From the NCBI RefSeq assembly GCF_038502225.1, contig NC_091307.1, positions 29,587,944 to 29,651,943 of the forward strand: 64,000 nt of DNA, in the 5' to 3' direction. The notes under the pieces are model-generated. The model was not told where the DNA came from. It made no database searches and saw only the letters and a program-made list of their open reading frames with translations. This stretch comes from Cherax quadricarinatus. Its lineage: Eukaryota > Arthropoda > Malacostraca > Decapoda > Parastacidae. Positions 31,644 to 44,508 of this stretch are shown here, piece after piece. Within the stretch, counting starts at the first letter, position 1. Each line of letters opens with the position of its first letter. The position numbers were made by a program, and so were the translations under genes.

Positions 31644-31858
31644 GTCCACGACAATCCCAGACTCGGCCACCAGCCACGTTGTCGTCCACGACAATCCCAG
31701 ACTCGGCCACCAGCCACGTTGTCGTCCACGACAATCCCAGACTCGGCCACCAGCCACGTTGTCGTCCACGACAATCCCAGACTCGGCCACCAGCCACGTT
31801 GTCGTCCACGACAATCCCAGACTCGGCCACCAGCCACGTCGTTGTCCACGGCAATCCG
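31644..31858. repeat. 40-bp minisatellite, 5.3 copies
   Basis: The unit begins CGACAATCCCAGACTCGGCC and ends CACGTTGTCGTCCA. Copies start at 31649, 31689, 31729, 31769 and 31809, nearly identical until the last. Confidence 0.93.
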
Positions 31859-32621
31859 CAATTCAACCACCAGCCTCAGCTAAGCTCAGCTTATACACAG
31901 AATTCAGCTGACATTTTTCATGTGGTGCTCAGTCCTGGAAATTCATTTAGCGGAGCTGCAGCCAGCATGCTGGTGGGATTTACATGTTGATGTACCTTAG
32001 GACACTATGTTGCTGCTTCTGATTTACCTATGTTGATGTGACGGTGTGGCTGGGTGACAGTCTGCCCACACCTGTTGCAACAGACAATACTGGTATTGAC
32101 CAACCCTGCACACACCTGTGCTACACCAGAGAACACAGTTGTGACTGACCAAGCCTGCACACACCTGCTACACCAGATCGTCACATTAATTAAAGATGAA
32201 TCTCAACGTTCCAACTGCGAAGACGGAGGAGTCAGGGACCGTCAACACACTGATGCTCAAGGAGCGAAATGTAGTTTTATATCCTTACTTCGGCTTAAAA
32301 AGACACGTGAGCAAACACTAGGACATTACAAAAAGTTACGATCCTGAAACCTTGATCACTTCTAACACTCACATTAAAATGACATTATATATATAAAGGC
32401 GGAGAGTGAGGTGTGATTGGCACAGTGACCTGAACAATGACATATTTAAGATGAGGACAGGTAGACAATAAGGTCATACATAGTTTATACCTTACCTTAA
32501 TTCATCCGTTCAACACTGCAGCCCTAGTAATGTCTTGAGATCATCAAACATCTGAAGCAGCTGCAGTGATGGGCCAGTGGGAGCGTGATGGGCCAGCAAT
32601 GAGATTAAATGGAGGTGTTTA
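31859..32621. other. Stretch without recognised gene
   Basis: Includes an imperfect ~57-bp duplication near 32065-32180 (CTGCACACACCTG and CTACACCAGA motifs). No coding motif. Confidence 0.4.
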
Positions 32622-33327
32622 ATGGACCAGCAAAGAATAATGGACCAACAGTGGATGATGGACCAGCAGATGATGATGGGCCACCAGTGGATGATGGGCC
32701 ACCAGTGGATGATGGACCACCAGTGGATGATGGACCACCAGTGGATGATGGACCACCAGTGGATGCCGGGCCACCAGTGGATGCCGGGCCACCAGTGGAT
32801 GCCGGGCCACCAGTGGATGCCGGGCCACCAGTGGATGCCGGGCCACCAGTGGATGCCGGGCCACCAGTGGATGATGGACCACCAGTGGATGATGGACCAC
32901 CAGTGGATGATGGACCACCAGTGGATGATGGACCACCAGTGGATGATGGACCACCAGTGGATGATGGACCACCAGTGGATGATGGACCACCAGTGGATGA
33001 TGGACCACCAGTGGATGATGGACCACCAGTGGATGATGGACCACCAGTGGATGATGGACCACCAGTGGATGATGGACCACCAGTGGATGATGGACCACCA
33101 GTGGATGATGGACCACCAGTGGATAATGGACCACCAGTGGATGATGGGCCACCAGTGGATGACGGGCCACCAGTGGATGATGGGCCACCAGTGGATGATG
33201 GGCCACCAGTGGATGATGGGCCACCAGTGGATGATGGACCACCAGTGGATGACGGGCCACCAGTGGATGACGGGCCACCAGTGGATGATGGACCAGGAGT
33301 GGATGACGGACCAGATAATGGACCAGC
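32622..33327. repeat. 15-bp minisatellite, about 46 copies
   Basis: Unit CCACCAGTGGATGAT followed by GG(A/G). Sub-blocks share variants: GATGCCGGG at 32760-32870, GATGATGGA at 32870-33120, and mixed GACGGG after 33150. Because the unit is 5 codons without stops, frames of 236-265 codons stay open on both strands (for example a DGPPVD repeat and, on the other strand, an STGGP repeat). I see no start context or flanking domain that would make either a gene. Confidence 0.95.
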
Positions 33328-33544
33328 AAAGGGTGAGGTGTGTGCTAGACCCTCAATCGAGATTAGTCTCGTAAGTGAAGACTGGTGTTGAAGGAGGGAC
33401 AAACAGCCACGCTCTGTCGAGTTCTACCTAACTTGCTGCTTGTCTATAGAGACCATCGGGAAGAAAACTTCTCAAAGAAATATCTATAAGGTGCAGGGTC
33501 GGAAGGGGAAGGGGAGTCCTAGACCAACAGAAGGTGATGGACCA

Positions 33545-33800
33545 AAGAGGTTAATAGATCAGACTTTTCAACATCTTACCAGAAGATATCAGAAACACTG
33601 CAGGAACAAGTGTAGAAGCCTTCAAGAGGAAACTGGACAAGTATCTTCACCAGGTGCCAGATCAACCAGACTGTGATGGAAATGAGGGGCAGCGGGCCTC
33701 CAGCAGCAACAGCCTGGTTGACCAGGCAAGCACCAGACGAGCCTGGCCCATGGCTGGGCTCAGAGTAGATAAACTCTCGAAACTCTTCAAAGGTATATCA
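33545..33800 (+). pseudogene. Group B 3' end fragment
   Basis: Encodes, with shifts, an FNILPEDIRNTAGTSVEAFK-like stretch, LDKYLHQVPDQPDC and the SSNSLVDQASTRRAWPMAGL tail. It then has the CTCTCGAAACTCTTCAAAGG terminus at about 33773-33792. Sequence beyond that point is unrelated to other copies, which defines the group B 3' end. Confidence 0.65.
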
Positions 33801-34019
33801 AGGGTAAAGGGGAGAGACAGACTAGCAGGGGGAACACAAGACAGCACCACATGCATACTGTCCACCAACACAGTAGTCATTATCACTGTCACGAAGATAT
33901 CACAGATTCATCAACACTCAACAAGATGACCTCCAGCACCATCAACAGACTTTCTGTTACATGTTCAACCAGGCTCTTGCTATTTAGCAGCCCACTGTCC
34001 CACAATCAACCTTTGGTTA

Positions 34020-34320
34020 TTCAGTCCTTTCATTGTATTACGAAAATGATAGCCTGGATGGATAGAATTTTCAAGACAGAAATGCTGAATCAATGATACT
34101 CTTGAAGTCCCTTGTTCTCTTCAGATTGGAACACTACTATATACCAACAGTCCTATTCAAAACAGGAGAAATTGCAGAGTTGGAAAACAGAGAACTTTCA
34201 CTGTTCATATACATTCAGATATATGAACTACTGGGAACGCTTAAAATCTCTTCGACTGTATTCACTGGGACCTTGGCGAGAAAGTGGTAGCAGTAGTCGT
34301 GACATTACGTAGTACTATGA
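34020..34320 (+). pseudogene. B2-like RT scrap
   Basis: Segments resembling KMIAWMDRIFKTEMLNQ, LEHYY, FKTGEIAELEN and YWERLKSLRLYSLGP occur in B2 order, in several frames. Confidence 0.55.
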
Positions 34321-34439
34321 GAACGCAACTCTCATAGGCATAAAAAAATACACAACAATAAAATAAGGATAAAAATCAACAAACAATAAAAGCAACGAAC
34401 ACAAACACATCACAAATATCATAAAATTTAAAACAGCCA

Positions 34440-34484
34440 GTGTAAGCTGCAGAGTTCAGTTGCACTGAATCCTGCAGCTTACAC
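34440..34484. repeat. Short inverted repeat (hairpin)
   Basis: TGTAAGCTGCAG (34441-34452) is matched in reverse by CTGCAGCTTACA (34472-34483), with further internal pairing of TTCAG and CTGAA. Confidence 0.65.
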
Positions 34485-34659
34485 ACAACTCTTTGTAAAT
34501 GCACATAATAAAAGTCCACAATGGCAATCACAGCAAAGCTAACACCATTCTCAATGAATGAAGAATTAGACACATGTGCAACATATGGTATCATGACTGT
34601 AGACGTTTATCCTTGAAGCATAAATAAAATGAGGCTCCAACATGATTGCAAACCACCTG

Positions 34660-36005
34660 GATTCCCAAACACTGCACAATCCAGGGCAACAAGGGTACAG
34701 GGCAGGTCGCTCCTGCCCCCTCACAACTACTGGATCACTATGATATGGCCTTCGATGCACTGGAATAAAAACAGAATGCAAATGTAATACAAACAGACTC
34801 TGCAAAAGCGTTTGGCAAGTGCGATCATGGCGTAATAGCGCACAAAATACGTGCTAAAGGAATAACTGGCCAAGTGGGGAGATGGATATTTAACTTTTTA
34901 ACCACTCTAACACAAAGAGTAGTGTTCAACAGAGTTAAATCGGAGGCTGCCATAGTGAAGAGCTCTGTTCCACAAGGCACGGTACTCGCCCCCCCATCCT
35001 GTTCCTCAAACTCATCTCAGACATAGAAATGTAATCCACAGCACCGTATCATTCTTTGCAGACGATACTAGGATCTGCATGAGGCTGTCATCTGCTGAGG
35101 ACGCGGTTAACCTCCAAGAAGATATAAACAAAGTTTTCCAGTGGGCAACGGAAAACAATATGATGTTCAAGGAGGACAAATTCCAACTACTCCGTTATGG
35201 AAAACTGGAGGAGATAATAACTAGAACAGAGTATACTACAGACTCTGGCCATACAATAGAGCGGAAAAATAATGTAAGGGACCTGGGAGTAGTAATGTCT
35301 GAGGATCTCACTTTCAAGGATCACAACAGTGCCACGATCGCACGTGCAAAGAAAATGATAGGATGGATAATGAGAACTTTCAAAACGAGAGATGCCAAGC
35401 CAATGATGATCCTTTTCAAATCACTTGTTCTCTCTAGGCTGGAATACTGCTGTACATTAACATCTCCATTCAAACCAGGTGAAATCGCAGATCTAGAGAG
35501 TGTACAGAGATCCTTTACTGCACGTATAAGTTCTGTCAAGCACCTTAGCTACTGGGAACGCTTGGAAGCACTTGACTTGTACTCGTTGGAACGCAGGAGG
35601 GAGAGATATATCATAATCTACACTTGGAAAATCCTGGAAGGAATGGTCCCGAATCTGCACACAGAAATCACTCCCTACGAAAGTAAAAGACTGGGTAGGC
35701 GATGGAAAATGCCCCCGATTAAAAGCAGAGACGCCATTGGTACACTAAGAGAAAACACCGTAAGTGTCCGGGGCCCACCAAGCATAAGGAGAATTACCAA
35801 TAAACCCCTGGCTGCCTTCAAGAGAGAGCTGGACAGATACCTAAAGTCAGTGCCGGATCAGCCGGGCTGTGGCTCGTACGTTGGACTACGTGCGGCCAGC
35901 AGTAACAGCCTGGTTGATCAGGTTCTGATCCACCGGGAGGCCTGGTAGTGGACCGGGCCGCGGGGGCGTTGATCCCCGGAATAAACTCCAGGTAGCAAAT
36001 TAGCC
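34660..36005 (+). pseudogene. B2 non-LTR element, RT domain to 3' end (best B2 copy)
   Basis: Decayed RT fingers (34660-35040: HNPGQQGYRAGRSC, VVFNRVKSEAAIVKS, VPQGTVLAP) lead into an FADDTRICMRL motif (35057-35090) with its Asp pair. A 289-codon open frame (35079-35948) follows: LQEDINKVFQWATENNMMF, LLRYGKLEEI, KNNVRDLGVVMSEDLTF, LVLSRLEYCCTL, FKPGEIADLESVQRSF, YSLERRRERYIIIYTWKI, and the tail FKRELDRYLKSVPDQ and ASSNSLVDQ. The 3' UTR ends with GACCGGGCCGCGGGGGCGTT and ACTCCAGGTAGC near 36000. It is the reference copy for the other B2 scraps. The upstream half is frameshifted, so it is not functional. Confidence 0.75.
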
Positions 36006-36108
36006 AAGATTATCACCAGACTCGACACTTAAACCTCCCCATACACAGCCTGTGAAGACGCACCTCAGGCACTATCCAATGAGGGGGGAGGAGGGAGGGA
36101 GGGAGATG

Positions 36109-36322
<214 letters not shown>

Positions 36323-37025
36323 GCCAACTTCATCGAGTCCACAATCCAGGAGAAGGGCCCCCACATCCAAACGGCACAGGAAGCCTTGTAACGTGTGTTT
36401 AAACTAATTTTTCTTTGGTATATATTCATTAATTAACCCTTGAACCTTGTACACAGGGTCTATGGAGATGTAAACTGATTATAAATATTACAAATATAAC
36501 TTTCTCCTGGAGAGTCAAAAAAATTGCTCAAGTTTCCAGGCCATGCTATTCTAAGAACCAGTACGTAACAGAACTAATACTTTATGCATGCCTTGACTAT
36601 CCTATATGATTCCTATTGGATTCTCCTGCTTTAGCCCATCTCCATGTCTCTCCTGCTGGAAATTTACCTCCTTTCGCCTCTACCACAACAATAACAAAAA
36701 CAGGTGGTGGCAGCATACATTCTTAAGAGAACTGAGCCCTACCTTTCTTCAAGTTTTTTTTTTGTTTGTTTGTGTAATCTGGTCCCTTCCTGATCTCCGC
36801 CTGTGGGAATATAGACAATATAGCACTGTATGATGCTTCGTCGACCCTACGGTCGGGCTGGGGTAGCAACGTTATTTCGTTCTTCCCTCCGTAAAGATGA
36901 CATCAGATACAGCGGGTTACCACGAGTACGCCGAACCCTAAATAGGTAACGCAGGTGGAGCTCCTCACAGCAGGGATCCTGGGGAGACTCGCCAAACTAG
37001 TCAAGAGAGGCTCGCAACTTGCTAA
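36323..37025. other. Stretch without recognised gene
   Basis: No coding or element signal recognised. Confidence 0.4.
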
Positions 37026-37029
37026 AACA

Positions 37030-37260
37030 AAAACTGGAGGAACTGGTTTTCAACCTGCACACCGAAATCACTCCATATAAAGGCAAGACTTGGCAGACAG
37101 TGCATAGTACCTCCAAAAAAGAGCATGGGGGAGGGGGGTCAGGCGACGAGTACGCAGAGAAAGCTAAGAGTGCTTAGAAGTCACCAAATATTCAACGTCC
37201 TACCTTCATACATAACGAAAATTACCCATAAACTTCTGACTGTGGGGGCTCACAATGCAA
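37030..37260 (+). pseudogene. B2-like RT C-terminal scrap
   Basis: Encodes LVFNLHTEITPYKGK (near 37045-37090), then out of frame a FNVLPSYITKITHKLL-like piece (37190-37235) corresponding to B2's PPSIRRITNKPL region. Confidence 0.45.
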
Positions 37261-38880
37261 CTATTAGAAAGAAGGGTAGCAGCACACTGCAGGTGCTCAC
37301 TGTGGCATGCGACAAGTATATTGCAGTTTATTCGGTGTATGTCACACTCCCAATTAGGCTATCTCCCAACCAGCGGACCAGGTGCTAAGGTTTCAATCAA
37401 TAGGACACCCGTCGTTAAATCAGTATCTTGGTTCATTGGCCAATCACAGACAAACCCGTCAAAGCTGAAGCAATGTGGTTCACAGACTTGCCTGGGCTGC
37501 TGGTCGAACATGGTGCATTCTCTGGCTTTTGCCCTCTTGTTTCACCATGTTGTACACTAATTCCACCACTGTACATTATGTACATAGTGGACATACTTGT
37601 AAATACAAGCTTGTTAATACTTGGTGAAGGAAAATACAAGTCACGTACTACTGCTGAGATTTGTTTGCTCCACTTCAATTCCATTACGACCAGGTATACA
37701 GGTCATACTATACCCGTGCTCGTAATACTCATAATACAAGTATCAGAGAAGGGTAGCAGCACACTGCGGGTGCTCACAGTGAAAAATAAATCAGTGTTAA
37801 CATTCCCTCGAGTCTTGAATAAGTTTTCTCTAATTCCCTTATATTTCCTTATCCTCATCTCCCCAACAAAAACCTTCCTCACAAAAGCTCTATCCATCCC
37901 CCACACCTATGAGATAAAAGTAGATGGCAGGGGCATGGAACAGAGGTGGGGTTAGGGCATAGGGTTAAGTTGATGCGGTCAGGGGATTGGGTCAGGGGGG
38001 ATGGCTGGCAGGGGTTTAGTGTGCCGATCGGGGGCGGGTAAGGGGGTAAGGGACTAGCCAGGTAATGAACAGTACAGTTTGTTGACCCAGTGAGAATAGT
38101 CTCGCCTGACCTCCTCCCCCCCCCCCCGTCCATTGCTGTAACAACAGTCCCTCCTTTCCGATTATTCCCTCCTCCCCTCAAAATCACTCCCTCACTTCTG
38201 CCTTCCCTTCATTCCCATCTATGTCCCCCATCACGGGCTCACACATTCCCACCTGACACATTTCAACACTTTGTATGATCCCTTCCTGTGTGATGGAATA
38301 TAACAAGAAGACATAGCTTTTCCTCATTACACAAATAACCCGGTCCGACTTGGACTATTAACTAGACAGTCGGACCCAAACATCGTCATAATTTTCCGTG
38401 TATGTGAGGGTTGTGTGTATTGTTCCGGTCACGGTATTGTGCCTTTATAATCTTTCTAGCTTTTGTTTAACGTGTGTAATTCGCGTATAAAATAATGTAG
38501 CCGCATACTGATGATGTATCCAGTTTTCTTTAAAAAATAAATCATTTCCACCTCTCTCTTACAGCCTCATCTCTCTCCTTTACACCTGGTGAGGTCCTGG
38601 GAGGCGGCGCCTGGGACGATGTCAAGTCCACGTATTTGACACCAAACAATACATCTACAATCCCGTCACAGCGGTGATGAGTTACACCAAATTTGGTAAC
38701 GGGGGAAATTTCAAAACTATCCTGGTCGAATAATAATAAATGTTTTAAGTCAGGCACCAGCCTGCTCAAACTCTCAAATATTTTCATTCTCGTTTTCGAC
38801 AGACGTAAATCACAGTACCTTATTCTTTGAAAACCTCCACAATATGAATAAGAGTAACATTTACTGAGAACGCAGCAAAC
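37261..38880. other. Long stretch without recognised gene
   Basis: Contains two copies of a ~35-bp GGGTAGCAGCACACTGC(A/G)GG motif (37275 and 37752). A poly-pyrimidine block lies near 38105-38260. A GTCACGGTATTGTGCCTTT motif at 38427 recurs at 63047. Open stretches are short and without motifs. Confidence 0.4.
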
Positions 38881-38883
38881 TTC

Positions 38884-39010
38884 TGATATAAACAAAGTCT
38901 TGCAGTGGGCCACAGAAAATTTTATCTACCTACGTGAAGGTGGTCGTGAGGGTCAACCTCCCCGTCGCTCACTATTATGTTCACAGAGCACAAATTTCAC
39001 TTACCCTATT
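38884..39010 (+). pseudogene. B2 RT scrap
   Basis: A DINKVLQWATEN segment (38886-38921) followed after a gap by FHLPYYGNMA, matching the B2 region after the FADD motif. Confidence 0.4.
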
Positions 39011-39129
39011 ATGGAAATATGGCGGAAATAAAAATAGAAGAGTATAAAAATTCAAATCAATCACAAACGCGAAAAACTAATGTGAGAGGTTTACCTGGAG
39101 TATATCTGACGAGTGTTTTGGGGGTCAAC

Positions 39130-39430
39130 GCTCCCCGCAGCCAGGTCCTGAATTAAGCCTCCCGGTGGATCAGGGCCTGATCAACTAGACTGTTACTGCC
39201 GGCCGCACGCAAACCAACGTACAAACTACAGCCTGGCAGGTCAGTTACTAATTTTAGGTGTTTGTCCAGCTCCCTCTTGAAGAGGGCCAGGGGTCTATTG
39301 GTAATCCGCCTTATGTATGCTGGGAGGCATACACATGGCACCCCTGCTTTTCACTGGAGGTATATTGTACTGCCTGTCCAGTCTTTCGTTTTCGTAGGAA
39401 GGCGTGATAATGTCTAAAGACCTTGCTTAG
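39130..39430 (-). pseudogene. B2 3' end fragment
   Basis: The minus strand reads AYIRRITNRPLALFKRELDK, LKLVTDLPGCSLYVGLRAAG and SNSLVDQALIHREA, then the 3' UTR at about 39110-39150. Broken upstream. Confidence 0.65.
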
Positions 39431-40490
39431 AACGATCAAGGATCACAACACTGTCATTATTATAGCAGCAAGGAAAATGATAGGCTGGATTACTAGAACC
39501 TCCAAAACAGATGCCAAATCAATGAGGCTTCTCCAAGTCACATGTTCTCTCTAGACAGGAATACTGCTGTGCACTAACAGCCCCTTTTATGTCGGCTAAA
39601 TAGTAGGTCTGGAGAACGTACCGAGAATTTTTTAACAGTATAAACGCAATCACGTGTCTAAATTATCGGGAATTTCTTAAATCCCTTAACTACCTACTCT
39701 TTTGGAATGTACGCAAGAAGTACATCATGATTTACACTGGATTTTTGTCTGAAGTGACTGGTCCCAAATCTCCACACATAAATCACTCCCTACAAAGCAA
39801 AAGGCTCAACAGACGGTGCAAAAAACTCTCAGTGAAAAGTAGGTGCCATGAATACAAGAAAATTCATAAACAGAAGACTTTTCAATATCCTCCCACCATA
39901 AGGAAAACTACCAGCTTTTCCTGCCTTTCGTTCTGAGAAAATAATTCTAGTTACTGATCAGCAGAACCGGTGAAAATGTTTGATTAAGTACGGCAAGAAC
40001 CAACAGCCTGGTTAAGCAGGCTGTCAATCTGGAGACCTAGTTTGGAACCTGGCCGTGAGGATAGTGAACTATCCACAGGTAATCATCTTTCATTCCAGCA
40101 AGTTACTACATTATGCAGATTGAGGGCCAAATTCTCAAGTATTTTCTATGTATATATTATTAGGTATCTGTCTCCTTTATTTCAGAGAGAACAATCCAAC
40201 TGCTCCGAAGTATTCCCAGCAGTTTACACGGGGCAATAAACAACCTATATATTTTCAAGCTTCATTTGACTTGCAAAGATGTGAATATAGAGCAACATTT
40301 GAGTCGTGAGATTAGATCCAGATTTTGCCGCCGAAGCGGCTGGTTTATTGTACGAGGCTTTTCAACAGCTTCCCATCATATATATGCAGGATTACCAACA
40401 GACCCTTGGCTGTCTTTAAGAGGGGAACTAGACAAGTTTCTCACGTCAGTTCTTGATCAGCTGGGCTGTGGTGTATACGTTGGACTTTGT
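39430..40490 (+). pseudogene. B2 RT C-terminal fragments (two pieces)
   Basis: 39440-39960 reads, with shifts, FKDHNTVIIIAARKMIGWIT, SRQEYCCALT, PKSPHINHSLQSKR and the RRITN-like region. 40330-40490 holds a second C-terminal copy with RGFSTASHHIYAGLPTDP, LRGELDKFLTSVLDQLGC and VYVGLC. Both are decayed. Confidence 0.55.
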
Positions 40491-40559
40491 GTGTGGGAGC
40501 ATGTAGATACATACACAAAAGGCCTAGAATGTAGGCCCTACTTATTTGATGGTATAGTT

Positions 40560-40930
40560 ACTGGCGTTGGTTCTTATTTTTAATGTTATCCATCCTGGCC
40601 TGTGCTGCATTTACCATTCTGTGTTCTTTAAAAGAGAGATATGGTATCTAAATAATTATTCCTAAATCTTTTCCTTTATACAGAGTTCATTTGAGTGCTT
40701 CAGTCTTATCGTGCCTAAACAGTTGAAACTTGTCACCAGTCAACATCATATACCAATACCTTATTTTCCTTTGCCAAACAGAAAACTTAATGTTTAATTT
40801 TTCTGAGTCCATCATACAACTTTCTTATTTATTTTAGTATCGTCTGCAAAGTATAATACGAAACTATGTTTGGAGTTTGTATCTGTGCCCGTTATAAAGA
40901 TGAGATACAGCAGAGGGGATGACGACAGGA
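40560..40930 (-). pseudogene. Decayed B-like RT scrap
   Basis: The minus strand near 40850-40820 resembles VLYFADDTKI, with LLYLIFITGTDTNSKH just before it. The remainder is too degraded to read. Confidence 0.35.
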
Positions 40931-41194
40931 AAAATCTGCCTTAACTTATTGCGAAAGAAAAATCAAGGCTAGAGCAGGAAAAAATGGAGAGAATGAAAGG
41001 AAAAGGATGGAAATAGACAAAACGAAATGAAAGGATGGAAGGAAGAGAGGATGAAAGGGAATATAATGGAAGGAGGAGGAGGAGGTATGAGGTCATGGTG
41101 TGTGAAGCGGAGCGCGCAACATTGGACTAAGACAAACGTGACCCCAGGAAGGGCAGGCGGTTGTCGGGCTGGCTGGCCAACTGCCTACGTGCCT

Positions 41195-42300
41195 TTTCCT
41201 AACTGGAGTCTACCTGGAGGGTATTCCGGGGATCAACGCCCCCGCGGCCCGGTCCACGACCAGGTCTCCTGGTGGATTGGGGCATGATCAACCAGGTTGT
41301 TACTGTTGGCCGCAAGTAATCCAACGTATGAACCACAGCCCGGCTGATCCGGCACCGACTAAGTATCTGTCCAGCTCCCACTTGAAGGCAGCCAGGGGCC
41401 TATTGATAATTCCCCTTATGCATGATGGGAGACTTGAACAATCCTGGGCCCCAAACACTTATGGTGTTTTCTTAGTGTACCAATGGCGCCCCTACTTTTC
41501 ATTGTGGGTATTTTGCACCGCCTGCCCAGCCTTTTACTTTCGTAGGGAGTGATTTGTGTGAGCAGATTCAGGAACACTCCTAGGATTTTCAAAGTATAGA
41601 TTATGATATCTCTCTCTCTCTCGCCTGCGTTCCAGCGAGTACAGGTCAAGTGCTTCCAAGCGCTCCCATTAGCCGAGGTGTTTGATGGAACTTGTATGTA
41701 CAATAAAGGTTCTCTGTAGTCTCTCTAGATCGGCAATTTCACCTGCTTTGAACGGAGATGTTAATGCACAGCAGTATTCCAGCCTAGAGAGAACAAGTGA
41801 TTTGAAAAAGTTCATTGGCTTGGCATTTCTTGTTTTGAACGATCTCATTATCCATCCTATCATTTTCTTTGCACTTGTGATCGTGGCACTGTTGTGATCC
41901 TTGAAAGTGAGAACCTCAGACATTACCACTCCAGGTCCGTCACATTATTTTTGCTCTCTGTTGTATGATCAGAGTTTGTAGTATACTCAAATCTAATTAT
42001 CTCCTCCAGTTTTCCATAACGGAGTAGTTGGAATTTGTTTTCATTGAACATCATATTGTTTTCCATTGCCCTTTGGAAAACTTGGTTTATATCTTCTTGG
42101 AAGTTAATCGTGTCCTCTACAGACGACAGTCTCATGCAAATCCTAGTATCATCTGCAATGGATTACAATGTGCTGTGGATTACATTTCTATGTCTGATAT
42201 GAGGATGAGGTACAGGATGGGGGCTAGTACTGTGCCTTGTGGAACAGAGCTTTTCACTAAAGCAGCTTCCGATTTAACTCTGTTTACCACTACCAGCAGA
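41195..42300 (-). pseudogene. B2 element, RT to 3' end
   Basis: From 42300 downward: VKSEAALVKSSVPQGT, ADDTRICMRLSSVEDTINFQ (42160-42075), KFQLLRYGKLEEI, VMSEVLTFKDHNSATITSAK (41929-41870), LSRLEYCCALT, FKAGEIADLERLQRTF, RERDIIIYTLKIL, and LLTQITPYESKRLGRRCK. It ends with the SNSLVDQ-type tail and the GGGGCGTTGATCCCC 3' UTR near 41225-41250. Several single-base shifts; not functional. Confidence 0.7.
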
Positions 42301-42454
42301 CTCATCACAGAGACTCAAAACAGCTATTCATGTAGTTACTATATGTAGTAGTAGTACACAAAAGAGTAGTTCATGACTACGAATGTTCAGGAGTAACACA
42401 GTTGTCAGAAACAGGAACGAACGAACGAACGAGTGTACACGCGCACACACAAGG

Positions 42455-44225
42455 GAGGCCCAACGACAATACGAAAATAACATAGCGAGAGCCAAGTCCG
42501 ACCCGAAACTGCTGTACAGTTAAGGTCCAGGTAATCAGGCTGAGGAAGGAAGGAGGGCAGATCATAAGAAACGACCCAGAAGTATGCGAGAAGCTCAACA
42601 TGAGAGTTAAAGAAGTATTCACAGAGGAGAAAGAAGGGACTCCAGAAAGACGGGAAGGTGGAGTACACCAAGTACTGGACACAATACATCCAATCGAGGA
42701 GGTGAAGAGGCTGCTAAACGAGCTGGATACCTCAAAGGCAATGGGGCCGGACCTCTCTCCGTGGGTCCTGAGAGTGGAAGCAGAGGCACTCTGTACCAAT
42801 AACAATTTTCAACACATACCGAAACAGGACGACTAACTTAAGTATGGAAGACAGCAAATGTTGTCCCAATTTTTAAAAAAGGAGACAGACACGCAGCCTT
42901 AAATTACAGACCAGTGTCACTGACATGCGTAGTATGCAAAGTCGTGGAGATCATCATCAGGAGAAAAGTGGTGGAGCACCTATAAAGGAACAAACTTATC
43001 AACGACAGCCAGCACGGTTTCAGGGACAGGAAATCCTGTCTCACAAACCTACTGGAGTTCTATGACAGGGTGACAGAAGAAAGACAAGTGAGGGGTGGGT
43101 AGATTGCATTTTCTTGGACTATAAGAAGGCGTTTGACATAGTTCCACAAAAGAGATTAGTGCAAAAGCTGGAGGATAAAGCAGGGATAACAGGGAAGGCA
43201 CTACAATGGATCAGGGAATACTTGTCAGGAAGACAGCAGCGAGTCATGGTACTTGGCGAGGTGTCAGAGTGGGCGCCTGTGACGAGCGGGGTTCCACAAA
43301 GGTCAGTCTTAGGACCAGTGCTGTTTCAGGTATTTGTGAACGACATGACGGAAGGAACAGACTCCTAAGAGTTCCTGTTTGCAGGTGATGTGAAGATGAT
43401 GAGAAGAATTCAATCAGACGAGGACCAGGCAGAACTACAAAGGGATCTGGACAGGCTTCAGGCCTGGTCCAGCAACTGGCTCCTGGAGTTCAACCCCACC
43501 ATGTGCAAAGTCAAGAAGTTTGGGGAAGGGCAAAGAAGACTGCAGACGGAGTACAGTCTAGGGAGCCAGAGACTACAAACCTCACCTATGGAAAAGGATC
43601 TTGCGAGTATAACACCAGGCACATCTCCTGAGGCGCACCTCAACCAAATTACTGCTGCAGCATATGGGCGACTAGTAAACCTAAGAATAGCGCTCCGACA
43701 CCTCAAGAATCGTTCAGGACTTTGAACACAGTGTACGTCAGGCCCATACTGGAGTTATGTAGTACTAGTTGGGAACCCACACCTGGTCAAGCACGTCAAG
43801 AAACTAAAGTGCAAAGGTTTGCAACGAGACTATTCCCGGAGCTAAGGGGCATGTCCTATGAGGAAAGGTTAAGGGAAATCGACCTGACGACACTGAAGAA
43901 GAGAGGAGGAGGAGATGATAATGACATAAAATACTGAGAGGAACTGACAAGGTGGACAGAGAGAGAATGTTCCAGAGATGGGACACAGCAACAAGGGGCC
44001 ACAATTGGAAGTTGAAGACTCAGATGAGTCACAGGGACGTTAGGAAGTATTTATTTAGTCACATAGTAGTCAGGAAGTGAAATACTCTGAAAAGTGATAC
44101 ATAGCTTTAAGAAGAGGTATGATAAGGCTCATGGAGCAGGGAGAGAGTGGACCTAGTAGGGAGCAGTGAAGAGGCGGGGCCAGGAGCTGTGACAACCCTT
44201 GCAACCACAATTAGGCGAGTACAAT
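42455..44225 (+). pseudogene. Group C non-LTR ORF2 (linker and RT)
   Basis: Begins in the endonuclease-RT linker (RVKEVFTEEKEGTPERR near 42602-42650; LDTSKAMGPD near 42722). It continues with ANVVPIFKKGDRHAALNYRP (42855-42915), HGFRDRKSCLTNLLEFY (43014-43064), [19 protein letters not shown] (43114-43170), [16 protein letters not shown] (43277-43325), LFAGDVKMM and KNLRRQ-type thumb pieces. The catalytic FADD reads FAGD, so the second catalytic Asp context is altered. The group C 3' terminus occurs near 44190-44223, here followed by a broken AC-rich stretch. Frameshifts near 42.83, 43.1, 43.37 and 43.7 kb. Confidence 0.75.
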
Positions 44226-44508
44226 TATCCAGGTACACATGCACAAGAACGCGCACACGCACACAAAACAGACCTAGTGTCGATCGACAAGTGCTTTTGA
44301 TAACTTGTAACTTGTCAAAGAGGGTGTAGCAGTCACAACTGCGAGCACATGACTAGGAACACCATCAACATAATACCATCACGTCCACGAAGATAATGAC
44401 CATGATCACTGCCCCAGTACACAAGTGTGATGCGTCAACCGTCACTCAGGCATGGTAATCACCTCAGACATCTCTCGCAGAGGCTGCACACTGCAAAACA
44501 CTACCAAC

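Noticed and set aside
32605..33402. Four overlapping 236-265-codon frames as proteins
   Set aside because: They overlap on both strands of a 15-bp tandem repeat, with no flanking domain.
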